Assembly: GCF_002741015.1 (NCBI RefSeq)
Contig: NZ_CP016619.1
Location: 310,001 to 374,000 of the forward strand
DNA length: 64,000 nucleotides
Source: Microvirga ossetica
Lineage (GTDB): Bacteria; Pseudomonadota; Alphaproteobacteria; Rhizobiales; Beijerinckiaceae
Direction of reading: 5' to 3'
Each line of letters begins with the position of its first letter. The stretch's first letter is position 1. The translations under genes and the position numbers were made by a program. The notes below the pieces were generated by a model. It was not told where the DNA came from and searched no databases. It saw only the letters and a program-made list of their open reading frames with translations. Positions 16,771 to 26,970 of the stretch are shown piece by piece.

Positions 16771-17859
16771 GCCATTTGGCGCCTGGAGGCAGGTGCCGTA
16801 GGAGAAGCACTCCCTTCCTGATCTCGGACATCTGCCGTGCCCTTCAAGTCCAATGCCGCTCGCCGTCACCATATCCCCAAGCAGCGGCACCGGGTGACGA
16901 ATTGGGCGGCGTACGACGCAGCCCTGCGCCAGCGGGGCTGCCTCACAGTATGGTTCACCGAGGAAGCAATCGCAGCCTGGCGGGCCGCACCTCGCACCAC
17001 ACGCGGTGGTCAGCCGCATTACTCAGGTCTGGCGATCCGAACCGCCTTGACGCTGCGGGCGGTGTTCCGGCTGGCACTCCGTCAGACCGAAGGCCTGATC
17101 GGTTCGATTCTGCGGCTCCTCGGCCTAGATTTGGCGGTGCCGGATCACTCGACCCTGAGCCGGCGGGCCGAAACCCTGGAGGTCCCACAGCCCCGTCCAA
17201 CCTCCAAAGGACCTATTCACCTGCTGATCGACAGCACAGGCCTGCGGCTCTGCGGACCCGGCGAGTGGCTGATCGAGAAACCCGGCACCCGAAGGCGCCG
17301 GTCCTGGCGCAAGCTGCACATCGGCATCGATGCTGAGACCGGGCAGATCCTCGCCTCAGAGCTGACGACCAGCGATGTTGATGATGGCTCGCAGGTTGAG
17401 CCCTTGCTCGACCAGATCGCAGGTCCACTTGCGTCCTTCACCGGTGATGGCGCCTACGATCAAGCGGGTGTCTACGGCACCGTCGGCAAGCATTATCCTG
17501 ATGCTGAAGTCATCGTTCCACCCCGATCAACGGCGGTGCTGAGCGAGAATGGGGAGTCCGATCCGACCCAGCGCGACCGACATCTCCAAAGCATCGCCGA
17601 GCATGGACACATCGGCTGGCAGAAGGCATCCGGGTACACGCGTCGTGCCCTCGTGGAGTCAGCTATCGGCCGGCTTAAACGAGTGATCGGAGATGCACTG
17701 CGTTCGCGGACGGACCGGCGTCGCACGACGGAGGTCGCTATCGCCATTCAGGCCCTGAACCGCATGCTTGAGCTTGGACGTCCGAAGTCCGTCCGCATCG
17801 CTTAAGCAAAGGCTTGGGGTGGGCTTAGTACGTCCACCAACCGATCGGTGCAACACAGC
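16752..17859. mobile_element. IS5-family insertion sequence
   Basis: The likely ends are GCTTTGTTGCA at 16752 and, in reverse complement, GCTGTGTTGCA ending at 17859, one mismatch apart and of IS5/IS903 type. The element is about 1.1 kb with one transposase. The exact edges and target duplication are not resolved. Confidence 0.6.
16837..17805 (+). CDS. IS5-family transposase
   Basis: 322 residues from GTG at 16837. The N-terminal RRHHIPKQRHRVTNWAAYD and the DDE signature (LLIDSTGLRL, FTGDGAYD, RRALVESAIGRLKRVIG) are typical of the IS903-like branch of IS5. The frame is intact. It lies immediately after the multiply broken gene at 16486. Confidence 0.93.
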   Translation: MPFKSNAARRHHIPKQRHRVTNWAAYDAALRQRGCLTVWFTEEAIAAWRAAPRTTRGGQPHYSGLAIRTALTLRAVFRLALRQTEGLIGSILRLLGLDLAVPDHSTLSRRAETLEVPQPRPTSKGPIHLLIDSTGLRLCGPGEWLIEKPGTRRRRSWRKLHIGIDAETGQILASELTTSDVDDGSQVEPLLDQIAGPLASFTGDGAYDQAGVYGTVGKHYPDAEVIVPPRSTAVLSENGESDPTQRDRHLQSIAEHGHIGWQKASGYTRRALVESAIGRLKRVIGDALRSRTDRRRTTEVAIAIQALNRMLELGRPKSVRIA

Positions 17860-18249
17860 CAGTCTGGGCGGCAAATCCCGCGCCTGTTGTCGTGTACCCA
17901 AGTGCTTTATGGTTCGGTCAAAACTTCATGTGGTCTTCAGCGTCATTGCCCTGTTCACCCTCGGTAAGGCACCCCTCGTATCGCCTTTGAGAAATCCTGA
18001 TCTGGACGTGGCGATCAGATTGGAAGTCGCGCGAGATCCGGATGCACCGCGTTGACGCTCCGATGAACGGGCCGAGTTTCAGGCCTGCGGGTTTCCTCAA
18101 GGTCCGCACGCGCCCTGGCTGGAGGAAGGAAGAGCTTCCCGCCGGGGCGTTCTCATTTCGGTTTCCGCCCGTGCTGATTTTGGACATCAGCGGTGCACCG
18201 TGCGGCTACTCCACCCAGTTGAGATGACCTGCTGCAAGAGCCCGCAACG
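17860..18249. other. Gene-free stretch, 390 bases
   Basis: Only short low-quality frames occur on either strand. Nothing else recognisable was found. Confidence 0.45.
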
Positions 18250-18482
18250 TCACCTCCCGGCTGTTTGGGCAGTCTCGAACCCTTCCGGTGTTCGCTCGAA
18301 TGACTCCAGCGGCAGGAACCCGTCAACGCCTCTGAGCAGGACGAGCGTGAGGGGTCCGTCTGGATGGCACTGCTCCTGCGCGAGGGAGAGCATGGGGCTG
18401 CCGATCTCCCTGAAGGCATGCTTCTCAACAAAGTGGAGTGTCTTCGTCTCCGCACGTTGGGGAACGCATTGACTTCTGCCAT
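18250..18482 (-). pseudogene. Small gene with a one-base frameshift
   Basis: ATG at 18482, with GGAGAGGA upstream and only two bases after the stop of the preceding gene, starts MAEVNAFPN. The coherent continuation FVEKHAFREIGSPMLSLAQE... to the stop at 18250 is in another frame. Adding one C in a run of four C near 18459 would join them (MAEVNAFPQRAETKTLHF). The combined protein would be about 77 residues, of unknown family. Confidence 0.42.
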
Positions 18483-18484
18483 AC

Positions 18485-18733
18485 CTAGTCCTCTCCACCG
18501 GCTCCATGGACCTCAGCATCTCCGAGCCAGCTTTGGGCTTCTTCAAGGCTGCCAAACGCATGCTCAAGCTCGGTGAACGGAGCGGGCCTCTCTCCAGGAG
18601 GCAGGTTCACCAAAAGCTCTGCAGTCCAGGTTGCATGATGGGTTTCTCCGCTGCGCACCAGGCTGGCAATAATCACCCCATGGAGCAGTACGTCATAGCT
18701 GCCGGAGGCAAGCCGGGAGAGTTTGTAAGCCAT
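18485..18733 (-). CDS. Small conserved-looking hypothetical protein
   Basis: 82 residues from ATG at 18733, with AGAAGG upstream. It starts MAYKLSRLASGSYDVLLHGV, has predicted beta strands through WTAELLVNLPPGERP, and ends with an amphipathic helix (LEHAFGSLEEAQSWLGDAEV). No signal peptide or Cys. It is translationally coupled to the broken gene downstream (stop and next ATG two bases apart). The family is not recognised. Confidence 0.6.
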   Translation of the reverse strand: MAYKLSRLASGSYDVLLHGVIIASLVRSGETHHATWTAELLVNLPPGERPAPFTELEHAFGSLEEAQSWLGDAEVHGAGGED

Positions 18734-18870
18734 TCTGAACCTTCTGAAGGGCACAAGGAGAGCAGATTGCGTAGCGCATCATGCCATTGAACAGAAGCCC
18801 TGCTCAGATCGGTCTTGAGCGGCTTACTGCCAGAACCCAGGGTTGATCCGTGCACTGCCCGCTGTTTTGG

Positions 18871-21000
18871 TTAGATCCTGCGAAATGGCACCACGTTGAC
18901 GGGTTCACAGGCCGGCGTGACCACGGATGCGATGGCGTTCTCCAGCTCGTCACGCCGGAACGGCTTGGTCAGCCGCGGGATGGCAAGCCCGGTCCGTTCC
19001 GGCAGCTCCGCATGTCCGCTGGCCAGCAGGATCGGCATGGCAGGCCAGGTCGCCCGGATCTGCTCCACCAGCTCCAGCCCGGTTATTCCCGGCATGGCAT
19101 GGTCGGTCACCACAAGGTCGATGGATGGGGTCTCCCGCAGGATCCGAAGGGCCGCCTCGCCGGATGAGGCCTCCACGACCGTGTGGTCCAGATCCTCCAG
19201 CATCGCGGCCGTGCTGGTCAGAACCAGGGGATCGTCCTCGACAAGCAGCACGGTGCAGGTCCGATGGGCCGGACGCGTTATCGCCTCGCCAACAGATGCA
19301 CCGGCTGCTACCGCCTCGCCTTGCGGCAGCCAGATCTCGGCGGTCGTCCCAATGCCCGCCTCGCTCTTTAGCCGTAGCGTCCCGCCGGACTGGACCGCCA
19401 GGCCGTGGATCATCGAGAGCCCGAGGCCGGTGCCCTTGCCGAGCCCCTTTGTGGTGAAGAAGGGCTCGACGGCGCGAGCCAGCGTCGCTGCATCCATGCC
19501 CATTCCGGTGTCGCTGACACAGACGCAGACATACGATCCCGGGCTCAGGCCATGGTCGTTGCTGTGGGCAACCTCCTCGGCCCGCGCCGAGATCGTGATT
19601 GTGCCGCTGACCGGCATGGCGTCGCGGGCGTTCACCGCCAGGTTCAACAGCGCCATTTCCAACTGGTTCGGGTCGACCCTAACCGGCGGCAGGGCAGGAG
19701 GATACCGCGTCACGATCTGGATGCTCGGTCCCAACGAACGAGACAGCAGGTCGGTCATGCCCGCCACGAGCTGCGGCACGTCAACAGCCTGCGGGGTGAG
19801 GTCCTGGCGACGGGAGAACGCCAGCAGCCGCTGGGTCAGGGCTGCACCCCGCTGTGCTCCCTGGATCGCTCCCTCCAGAAGCCGCTGACCACGGTCATCG
19901 TCTTTGATGCGCTTGCGCAAGAGATCGAGGTTGCCAAGGATCACCGCCAGCAGGTTGTTAAAGTCGTGCGCGATGCCGCCGGTGAGCTGGCCGATGCTCT
20001 CCAGCTTCTGCGACTGCAGCAGACGTTGCTCGGCGGCCAGGCGCTGCTCGCTCTCATGGCGCAGCCGGACCAGCGCCGCCTGTTCAGCCTGGGCCCGGCC
20101 CAAGGCGAGCCAGGAGACGAGGAAGAGGGTCAGGGCGGACAGGGCTGCTACCGCCCCGTAAACCTTTAGATTGCGGTACCAGGGCTGAAGGACGGCCTCC
20201 GTAGCGATGCCGAAGGCAACATAGGCAGGATAGGGAGCGACATGGCGGTAGGCGTAGTAGCGCTCACGTTGATCGGTGGAGGAAATGCCCGACAGCCCGC
20301 CTGCGTCCGGACGGGCGGCGATGCTCTGCATCAGAGGGCTCTCCGGTCCCAGACGGGCATTGGCGGATTGGACCGGGGATCGCGCCAGGACGGCGCCGTC
20401 CTGACGGATCAGGGTCGCGACATGGGATCCGGGCGGAGCCGCCTCCTGGAAGAAGCGGACGAAGTATGCGGGGCTGAGCGCGATGTGGATGATGCCGTCG
20501 AACCGACCATCCAGGGAAGATCGACGGCGGCTGACCGCAAACGATAGGGTGCGGGTTGCCTTGCCCTCGAAGGCGGCGCTGATGTAGGTTCCGGTATCTC
20601 GCTCGCGCTGAACCTGAAACCACTCACGCTCAGCGATGCTGACAGCAGGATCCCAGGCTTGGCTGCCGGCGCGAACATGGCCGTTGGCATCCGTGATCCA
20701 GATCGACACCGCCTGCTCTAGGGGAGCCTTGAGCCGCTGGAGGAACGCGCTGGTCTCCGGCGCTGCGATCTCGTCCCACGACATGGCATGGATGCGGTCG
20801 TCGACCCGGCCGATGGCGAGATCCACTGTGTCGAAGACCTTGCGCGCGTGCTCGTGCAGGATGGCCGTCGTCCGGGTGATCGTCTCCTGGTTGTCGCGCA
20901 GGACCTCCGTCCGGTTCCAGGCCGCTGCGGCGACGAACACGATAGCAGGCACCAGGAGCGAGGCCACCAGCAGCAGGCGATGCAGACGCACAGAGGACAT
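18871..21000 (-). CDS. Membrane-bound hybrid sensor histidine kinase
   Basis: 709 residues. A transmembrane helix at about 8-28 and another at about 282-302 flank a periplasmic double-Cache-like sensor (DGRFDGIIHIALSPAYF within it). A short coiled coil leads to the HisKA domain with phospho-acceptor His345 in [11 protein letters not shown]. The HATPase follows ([12 protein letters not shown] box, DTGMGMD G1, [11 protein letters not shown]2). A receiver domain occupies about 590-700 (LLVEDDPLV, phosphorylatable Asp in VVTDHAMPG, TKPFRRDEL Lys). The usual output is phosphorelay to a separate partner. No response regulator gene adjoins it. Confidence 0.93.
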   Translation of the reverse strand: MSSVRLHRLLLVASLLVPAIVFVAAAAWNRTEVLRDNQETITRTTAILHEHARKVFDTVDLAIGRVDDRIHAMSWDEIAAPETSAFLQRLKAPLEQAVSIWITDANGHVRAGSQAWDPAVSIAEREWFQVQRERDTGTYISAAFEGKATRTLSFAVSRRRSSLDGRFDGIIHIALSPAYFVRFFQEAAPPGSHVATLIRQDGAVLARSPVQSANARLGPESPLMQSIAARPDAGGLSGISSTDQRERYYAYRHVAPYPAYVAFGIATEAVLQPWYRNLKVYGAVAALSALTLFLVSWLALGRAQAEQAALVRLRHESEQRLAAEQRLLQSQKLESIGQLTGGIAHDFNNLLAVILGNLDLLRKRIKDDDRGQRLLEGAIQGAQRGAALTQRLLAFSRRQDLTPQAVDVPQLVAGMTDLLSRSLGPSIQIVTRYPPALPPVRVDPNQLEMALLNLAVNARDAMPVSGTITISARAEEVAHSNDHGLSPGSYVCVCVSDTGMGMDAATLARAVEPFFTTKGLGKGTGLGLSMIHGLAVQSGGTLRLKSEAGIGTTAEIWLPQGEAVAAGASVGEAITRPAHRTCTVLLVEDDPLVLTSTAAMLEDLDHTVVEASSGEAALRILRETPSIDLVVTDHAMPGITGLELVEQIRATWPAMPILLASGHAELPERTGLAIPRLTKPFRRDELENAIASVVTPACEPVNVVPFRRI

Positions 21001-21514
21001 CGGGCCACAAATTCCGGAGAAGGATGGGAAGAAATCAGGCGAGGAGACATGCGCAGGGCAAATCTTGCTTATGCAGTCTCTTCGATGACATTGAGACTAA
21101 ACCATGACAAGGCCACCCTTGTCGGCGCTCTTGCCACCTTCCATGCCCTTTTTGGTGATGCGGCGCAGTCCTCGAAGAAATGCCCAGGCTTTGGGGTGAA
21201 CGGGCGCGATGCAGTCGTATCTCCTGCCACGCCTGCCACGGGCTTGGCTGATCGGACATAAGTTGGACGGGTTCTGTCACAGGAGCGGCCGGCGTGGCGG
21301 CGAATGCGCAGCGGGCTTTCGGGACGCAAGCCTCACCTGTATCAGGGACACTCATAGGAGATGTGGGTTGGAAACTGGACCGCTGTATTCGGAACTCCTA
21401 GCCAAGCTTGGCGTTGATCTAGGTTCTACAGGCCATTCAAACTCTGTGCGTCCCGAGAACTATATCTCAGGGCCCGGGGATGCTTTGGCCTGCAATCATT
21501 TGGAAGCGAGCGCG
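21001..21514. other. Gene-free stretch, 514 bases, between divergent genes
   Basis: It separates the divergent hybrid kinase and FIST genes. Open frames here have poor composition and no ribosome sites. No EcfG-type site was found; promoters of both flanking genes must lie here. Confidence 0.45.
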
Positions 21515-22675
21515 ATGCAGTCAGCCGTTGTTTATACCAGCCTGGAGAACGGGTCCGAGGCCGGCCGCGATCTGGGGACAAAAATCCGGGAGACCTTGGT
21601 CGATACGCCGGATGCGGTGATCATCTTCGCGTCGCCGAAGTACGACCATCGTGCGTTACTCCAAGCTCTTGCAGATACCTGCCGTCCAAAGGTGATGGTC
21701 GGGGCATCCTCCGCCGGAGAATTCACACGCGACGTCCAGGGCGAGGGAATGGCCTGCGCCTTGGCCCTCAAAGGGGCCGATGCCCGCTTTGCTGCCAGCG
21801 TTGGCCGTGACCTCCAGCGCGATGCCGTGGCTGCTGCCCGACAGATCGCATCCGGGTTCGCGGGACATGCGGACCATCCGCATGGCTATCGCTCGGCTCT
21901 TGTCATGGCCGACGCCCTTGCCGGGCACGCGGAGGCCCTTGTCGATGAGCTCACAGTGGCCACCGCAGGGCAGTATCAGTTCTTCGGAGGAGGTGCCGGG
22001 GACAACGCGCAGTTTCAGCACACCGTGGTTTTCTGCGGCACAGAGGTGTTCAGCGACGCCGCAGTCGCGCTCGAGATCCTCTCCGAGAAGCCGATTGGAA
22101 TCGGCGTCAGTCACGGATGGCAACCCGCAAGTGAAGCCTTCCGGGTCACCGAGGCGGAGGGCAAACGGCTCATCAGCCTGAATGGCTTTCCCGCCGTTGA
22201 AGCCTTTCAGCAGCATGCTGGAGCCACAGGGCAGACCATCGATACCGCCTCCCCCATTCCCTTTTTCTTGCACAACATCCTGGGGATCGACGTCGGTGCC
22301 GGTCACCGCCTGCGAGTGCCGCTGGCGGTGCATGAAGACGGCTCGGTGCTCTGCGCGTCAGAAGTACCGGTTGGCAGTCTCGTGCGCATCATGCGCAGCT
22401 CGGAACACTCCGCGATCGATGCGGCCGAGAAAGCCACCGAGGCCGCCCTGCAAGGCTTGCGGAGCCATCGTCCCAAAGCGGCGCTCTTCTTCGATTGCGT
22501 TGCAACCCGGCTTCGGCTGGGTGACCAGTTCGGATTCGAGCTGGGCGCGGTCAAGGACAGACTTGGCGATATCGACCTGGCCGGGTGCAACACGCATGGG
22601 CAGATCGCTCGGGCCAGCGGACAGTTCGATGGTTTCCACAATTGCACGGCAGTGGTCTGTATCTTTCCGGAGTAG
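21515..22675 (+). CDS. FIST-domain sensor protein
   Basis: 386 residues from ATG at 21515. An earlier in-frame start at 21209 would add 102 unlikely residues. Residues about 25-225 form FIST_N (VGASSAGEFTRDVQG, FFGGGAGDNAQF, SEKPIGIGVSHGW) and about 235-375 FIST_C ([40 protein letters not shown]). FIST proteins are proposed small-ligand sensors that partner signalling enzymes. The hybrid kinase gene follows with overlap, suggesting that this protein feeds it. No signal peptide. Confidence 0.88.
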   Translation: MQSAVVYTSLENGSEAGRDLGTKIRETLVDTPDAVIIFASPKYDHRALLQALADTCRPKVMVGASSAGEFTRDVQGEGMACALALKGADARFAASVGRDLQRDAVAAARQIASGFAGHADHPHGYRSALVMADALAGHAEALVDELTVATAGQYQFFGGGAGDNAQFQHTVVFCGTEVFSDAAVALEILSEKPIGIGVSHGWQPASEAFRVTEAEGKRLISLNGFPAVEAFQQHAGATGQTIDTASPIPFFLHNILGIDVGAGHRLRVPLAVHEDGSVLCASEVPVGSLVRIMRSSEHSAIDAAEKATEAALQGLRSHRPKAALFFDCVATRLRLGDQFGFELGAVKDRLGDIDLAGCNTHGQIARASGQFDGFHNCTAVVCIFPE

Positions 22676-24507
22676 AGACCCTGGCGGACCATTCAACCAT
22701 TCAGCTGGTCAACGCACTGGCCGATCCGCAGCGCCGCCTGGCCGGCGCGGCCGAGCTCGCTTGCCATTGGGGAGCGGACGCACTCCTTGTTCTCGTCCGG
22801 GATCACGCACTCGGGGTCCTGAAGCCAGCGCCCGGGTTCCCACAGACACTACCAGGGGGGCCGAGTTGGCGAACATTCCTGGCCCGCTGTGGCTCTCCCG
22901 GCGAAGTCGGCGGCGAAGTCGCGTTCCCCGATGCAGGGACCCTCACATCGGTCCGCGCCTTCGTCAGTGCTGATGGAACGGTCCTCGCCCTGATTGGTGG
23001 CAACCCAGCTCTGTCCTCCTCGGATCTCGATCCCGCTGCCTTTCCTCTCCTCACAGCTCTGTTGAAAGCCGAAAGTACCTGCGCTGTCGCCTCTGGACTA
23101 GCCGTCGCAGCCAGTGATGCAACGCGACGTGCGACTGCTCTCGCCAAGGCGCTCGATGGGGCGCGGGCGGAAATCGAGCTGAAGGCGGGGGACCTCCAGC
23201 GAGCCTTAGCTGAGGCTGCGCGCCTCAATGACGAGCTGCGCCATCTGAACGAGACGCTTGAGCAACGCGTTGCGGAGCGCACCCACGAGCTGGAGATCGA
23301 GATGGCGGAGCGCCGCAAGGCTGAGGCCGCCCTGGTCCAGGCCCAGAAGATGGAGGCCGTGGGCCAGTTGACCGGCGGTGTGGCGCACGACTTCAACAAT
23401 CTGCTGACGATTGTGATCGGAGGCCTGGATACCATCGGGCGCCATCTTGCCTCCCTTCCGCCAACGCCGGCAACGCACCGGATTGAGCGGGCGAAGGACA
23501 TGGCTCTCGAGGGATCTCGCCGCGCCGCGACGCTGACGCACCGGCTGCTCGCCTTTTCCCGCCGGCAGCCGCTTGATCCGAAGCCGGTCGACGTCAACAA
23601 GCTGGTGGCGGGCATGTCGGAGCTCTTCCGGCGGACCTTGGGCGAACCTGTTGCCTTGGAAGCCGTGTTGGCCGGTGGCTTGTGGCGCACGCACGCTGAC
23701 GGCAATCAGTTGGAGAACGCGCTTCTGAACCTAGCTGTCAATGCCCGGGATGCCATGCCGAACGGCGGCAAGCTGACGATCGAGACGGCGAATGCCTTCT
23801 TGGACGAGGCTTACGCCGCCCAGGTGGTCGAAGGTGTATCTCCAGGCCAGTACGTTCTCATCGCCGTCACGGACACCGGCTCCGGCATGGACGCCGCGAC
23901 GCTCGAAAAGGTATTCGAGCCCTTCTTCACCACCAAGGAGGTAGGCAAGGGAACAGGCCTCGGCCTGAGTCAGGTCTATGGATTCGTGCGCCAGTCCGGT
24001 GGGCATATCAGGATCTACAGCGAGCCTAGCGAGGGCACGACGGTCAAGATCTATCTGCCGCGTCTCCATGTAGCGGCCGCCGAGCAGCCAGAAGAGGACA
24101 TCCGGCAGGATGTTGTGCCAACGGGCTGCGAGACCATCCTGGTGGTCGAAGACAACACGGAGTTGCGGACCTACAGCACGGAAAGTCTCCGGGAGCTGGG
24201 GTACCGGGTCTTCGAGGCTGCGACTGGGCCCACAGCCTTGAAAATCCTGGCGAGCCGGCCGGAGATTGAGCTGTTGTTTACCGACGTTGTCCTTCCGGAT
24301 GGAATGAACGGGCGCCAGTTGGCCGATCAGGCAAGTTGCCTTCGACCAGAGCTGAAGGTGCTGTTCACAACAGGCTATACCCGTAACGCGATCGTCCACC
24401 ACGGCAGGCTTGACCCCGGCGTGCAGTTGATCGGCAAGCCGTTCACTTACGCCGAGCTGGCGTCGAAAATACGGGCTGTCCTGGACGATGTGAAACAGGC
24501 CAGCTGA
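22585..24507 (+). CDS. Soluble hybrid sensor histidine kinase linked to FIST
   Basis: 640 residues counted from GTG at 22585, which overlaps the FIST gene by 91 bases. A CTG at 22681, eight bases after GGAG and six after the FIST stop, may be the true start. No membrane helix is present. Residues about 35-165 are a possible GAF-like sensor, 185-255 coiled coil, then HisKA with His268 ([11 protein letters not shown]), HATPase ([28 protein letters not shown]) and a receiver at about 515-635 ([31 protein letters not shown]). The arrangement implies translational coupling and a shared signal with the FIST protein. Confidence 0.9.
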   Translation: MQHAWADRSGQRTVRWFPQLHGSGLYLSGVETLADHSTIQLVNALADPQRRLAGAAELACHWGADALLVLVRDHALGVLKPAPGFPQTLPGGPSWRTFLARCGSPGEVGGEVAFPDAGTLTSVRAFVSADGTVLALIGGNPALSSSDLDPAAFPLLTALLKAESTCAVASGLAVAASDATRRATALAKALDGARAEIELKAGDLQRALAEAARLNDELRHLNETLEQRVAERTHELEIEMAERRKAEAALVQAQKMEAVGQLTGGVAHDFNNLLTIVIGGLDTIGRHLASLPPTPATHRIERAKDMALEGSRRAATLTHRLLAFSRRQPLDPKPVDVNKLVAGMSELFRRTLGEPVALEAVLAGGLWRTHADGNQLENALLNLAVNARDAMPNGGKLTIETANAFLDEAYAAQVVEGVSPGQYVLIAVTDTGSGMDAATLEKVFEPFFTTKEVGKGTGLGLSQVYGFVRQSGGHIRIYSEPSEGTTVKIYLPRLHVAAAEQPEEDIRQDVVPTGCETILVVEDNTELRTYSTESLRELGYRVFEAATGPTALKILASRPEIELLFTDVVLPDGMNGRQLADQASCLRPELKVLFTTGYTRNAIVHHGRLDPGVQLIGKPFTYAELASKIRAVLDDVKQAS

Positions 24508-24643
24508 GCAATAATTCTCGGCCCGTCGGATTGGTTGAGAGAACTGGTTGGGCAGTAACGAAGCCCTAACCACGTTTGATGCCCGATGGAGCCAATCGTC
24601 GCCTTGAGGCGTTCATCCCGTGCAGTGTGCGTAGGAGGCGGCC

Positions 24644-24853
24644 ATGACGATCCTAGATCCAAGAACCGGTCAGCTCGTGACGATCCATTCATCGATGGCT
24701 TGCACCACCGACCGGGTCAGGACGGTCCGCCCCAATGGAACGGTCGTCGTTCGGAATGTCCAGAACTGTGCACCCGATTGCCGAATGGTTCGGGAGCGGA
24801 CAAGGCTTCCGAATGGAAATGTCATCGTTCGCAACGTTCGGCGATGCCGCTGA
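24644..24853 (+). CDS. Tiny Cys-containing repeat protein
   Basis: 69 residues from ATG at 24644, with TAGGAGG upstream. It contains two copies of a beta-like unit: VRPNGTVVVRNVQNC (about 28-42) and RLPNGNVIVRNVRRC (about 54-68), joined by CAPDCRMVRERT. Cys at 20, 42, 46 and 68 could bind metal or form disulfides. No signal peptide and no known family. It lies between a kinase and an IS6 element. Confidence 0.55.
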   Translation: MTILDPRTGQLVTIHSSMACTTDRVRTVRPNGTVVVRNVQNCAPDCRMVRERTRLPNGNVIVRNVRRCR

Positions 24854-24879
24854 TCAATGCACAGCGCCTGCAGACAAGA

Positions 24880-25690
24880 GGCACCGTCAGGTTAACCGGC
24901 GGGTGACCGGATTGAGGCATATATGAGGGATGAAGAAGACCCGTCATCCTCGCTATGCCCGTCACCGCTTTCCGGCTGAGGTGATCAGCTATGCCGTCTG
25001 GCTCTATTTTCGGTTCCCACTCAGCCTCCGGATGGTCGAGGAGATGCTCGCCGCCCGGGGCATCCTGGTCAGCCATGAGACGGTCCGGCAGTGGGCGCTG
25101 AAGTTCGGCCAGAGCTTTGCGAACCGGATCCGCCGCCGTCGTCCGACCCCCGGTGACAAGTGGCACTTGGATGAGGTCGCGATCAATATCGCGGGCCGGA
25201 AGCACTGGCTCTGGCGCGCCGTCGACCAGCACGGCATCGTGCTCGATATTCTGCTCCAGAGCCGCCGCAATGCAAAAGCCGCCGAGCGGCTGTTGCGCAA
25301 GCTGCTCAAGAAGCAGGGCGTCGCACCGCGCGTGATGATCACGGACAAACTCGCCAGCTACGGCGCGGCCAGGCGAGAGATCATGCCGGGTGTCAAGCAT
25401 CGCCAGCATAAAGGCTTGAACAATCGAGCCGAGAACAGCCATCAGCCGACGCGGCGACGCGAGCGCATCATGAAGCGCTTCAAATCAGCCGGTCAGGCGC
25501 AACGCTTTCTGTCAGTGCATGATCAGGTGGCCAACCTCTTCCGCCGTCCTGCAAGAGCCAATGCCGCTGATCATCGCACGTCCCTCGCGCAGGCCTTCCG
25601 AGTCTGGAGTGAGGTGAGCAACACCGCGTGTGCCTGATCCGATGCTCCTGAACGGGCGAACCTGACTCAAGTGGTTAACTTGACGATGCC
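24880..25690. mobile_element. IS6-family insertion sequence (second type)
   Basis: The ends are 18-bp inverted repeats with two mismatches: GGCACCGTCAGGTTAACC at 24880-24897 and, reversed, GGCATCGTCAAGTTAACC ending at 25690. The element is 811 bp with one transposase. The 8-bp flanks differ. Confidence 0.85.
24930..25637 (+). CDS. IS6-family transposase
   Basis: 235 residues. DDE residues lie in WHLDEVAINIAG, MITDKLASYGAA and NRAENSHQPTRRRE. The start MKKTRHPRYARHRFPAEVIS and the VSHETVRQW helix are typical of an IS6 subgroup distinct from the 13307 copy. The frame is intact. Confidence 0.93.
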   Translation: MKKTRHPRYARHRFPAEVISYAVWLYFRFPLSLRMVEEMLAARGILVSHETVRQWALKFGQSFANRIRRRRPTPGDKWHLDEVAINIAGRKHWLWRAVDQHGIVLDILLQSRRNAKAAERLLRKLLKKQGVAPRVMITDKLASYGAARREIMPGVKHRQHKGLNNRAENSHQPTRRRERIMKRFKSAGQAQRFLSVHDQVANLFRRPARANAADHRTSLAQAFRVWSEVSNTACA

Positions 25691-25827
25691 AGAAGGAGCA
25701 CCGGCACGGGCTTGCCCTCGCAGACGAGCCAAAGCCTCAGGACTGAGACGGTCATCGCCGTGCTTGGAACCATAATGCGATCAACAGGATTGGAAACCTT
25801 GCTGTATCAACCTTGGCAAGACGCGAG

Positions 25828-26970
25828 ATGGCTGACCAATACGACACAAACCAAGACGGTGTGCTGGAACAGCAGCGGGTTTTGGCAGAGTTCGGCGAAC
25901 TCGCGCTCAAGACCGAAGCCTTGGACGACATCCTCAACAAAGGCTGCGAACTCGTCGGCCGTGCTCTCAATACTGCTCTGGCCAAGGTCATGGAACTCCT
26001 GCCCGATGGCAAGACCTTCAAGGCCCGCGCAGGCTACGGTTGGGAGCCCGGTGTCATCGGTCATGTGATTGTCACCGCTGCTGAAAACTCACCCGAGGGT
26101 CTGACCCTCAAGGACGGGGCAGTCATCTCGAACGACATCGCGAAGGAGGAGCGATTCGAGTACCACGACTTCATGAAAGAGCATGGGGTGAAGGCTTTCG
26201 CGAATGTGCTGATCTTGAGCAGCAGCGGACGCCCACCATTCGGTGTTCTCCAGGTGGATAGCAAAAGGCCGCGGGGCTTCACGCAAGCCGACGTCGAGTT
26301 CCTCAGGAGCTACGCCAATCTCCTTGGAGCCGCCATTGAGCGCCTGCGGGTCGTGGATCAGTTGCGGGCGGCGGTGAAGGACAGGGACCTGCTCATCGAC
26401 GAGTTGAACCATCGGGTGAAGAACACCCTGACGACGGTGCAGTCCATTGCCTCGCAGACCCTGCGCAACGCGCCAGACTTGGACCACGCCTCCAGTGCTA
26501 TCGAGAGCCGCCTCATTGCCCTGTCGCAAGTCCACAACGTCCTCACGGACCAAAGCTGGGCTGACGTGGGCCTCCACGACATCGTCGCGCAAGCAGTCGA
26601 GCCGTACCGCAGTCGCGGGGAAGATCGTATCCACGTGCAGGGACCACCCATCCAGATACCGCCACGCATGGCCCTTGCCCTTGCAATGGCACTACAGGAA
26701 CTGGCGACCAACGCGGTGAAGTACGGGGCCCTGTCGAATGGCACCGGACAAATCAGAGTTCACTGGAAACTGAATGGCGCCAGTACCCCTGATCGCTTGC
26801 ACCTGATGTGGAAGGAGACCGATGGGCCACCTGTTCATAAACCTGCTCGACGGGGTTTCGGAACGCGGCTCATCGAACGCAGCTTGGCTCACGACCTTAA
26901 TGGTGACGTGCGGATCGAGTTCGCTTCAGCGGGGGTCCAATGCTTGGTCGATGCTCCATTGGCCGGGTAA
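25828..26970 (+). CDS. GAF-domain HWE histidine kinase
   Basis: 380 residues from ATG at 25828. Residues about 10-165 are a GAF domain (VLAEFGELALKTEALDDIL, AGYGWEPGVIG, FGVLQVDSKRPRGF). The HWE kinase core follows: phospho-acceptor His in DELNHRVKNTLTTVQSIA, N box LQELATNAVKYGALS, and the Trp-x-Glu signature in LMWKETDGP. HWE kinases in alphaproteobacteria often act on stress or light pathways. The GAF part closely resembles that of the split kinase at 49165. No response regulator gene adjoins it. Confidence 0.92.
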   Translation: MADQYDTNQDGVLEQQRVLAEFGELALKTEALDDILNKGCELVGRALNTALAKVMELLPDGKTFKARAGYGWEPGVIGHVIVTAAENSPEGLTLKDGAVISNDIAKEERFEYHDFMKEHGVKAFANVLILSSSGRPPFGVLQVDSKRPRGFTQADVEFLRSYANLLGAAIERLRVVDQLRAAVKDRDLLIDELNHRVKNTLTTVQSIASQTLRNAPDLDHASSAIESRLIALSQVHNVLTDQSWADVGLHDIVAQAVEPYRSRGEDRIHVQGPPIQIPPRMALALAMALQELATNAVKYGALSNGTGQIRVHWKLNGASTPDRLHLMWKETDGPPVHKPARRGFGTRLIERSLAHDLNGDVRIEFASAGVQCLVDAPLAG

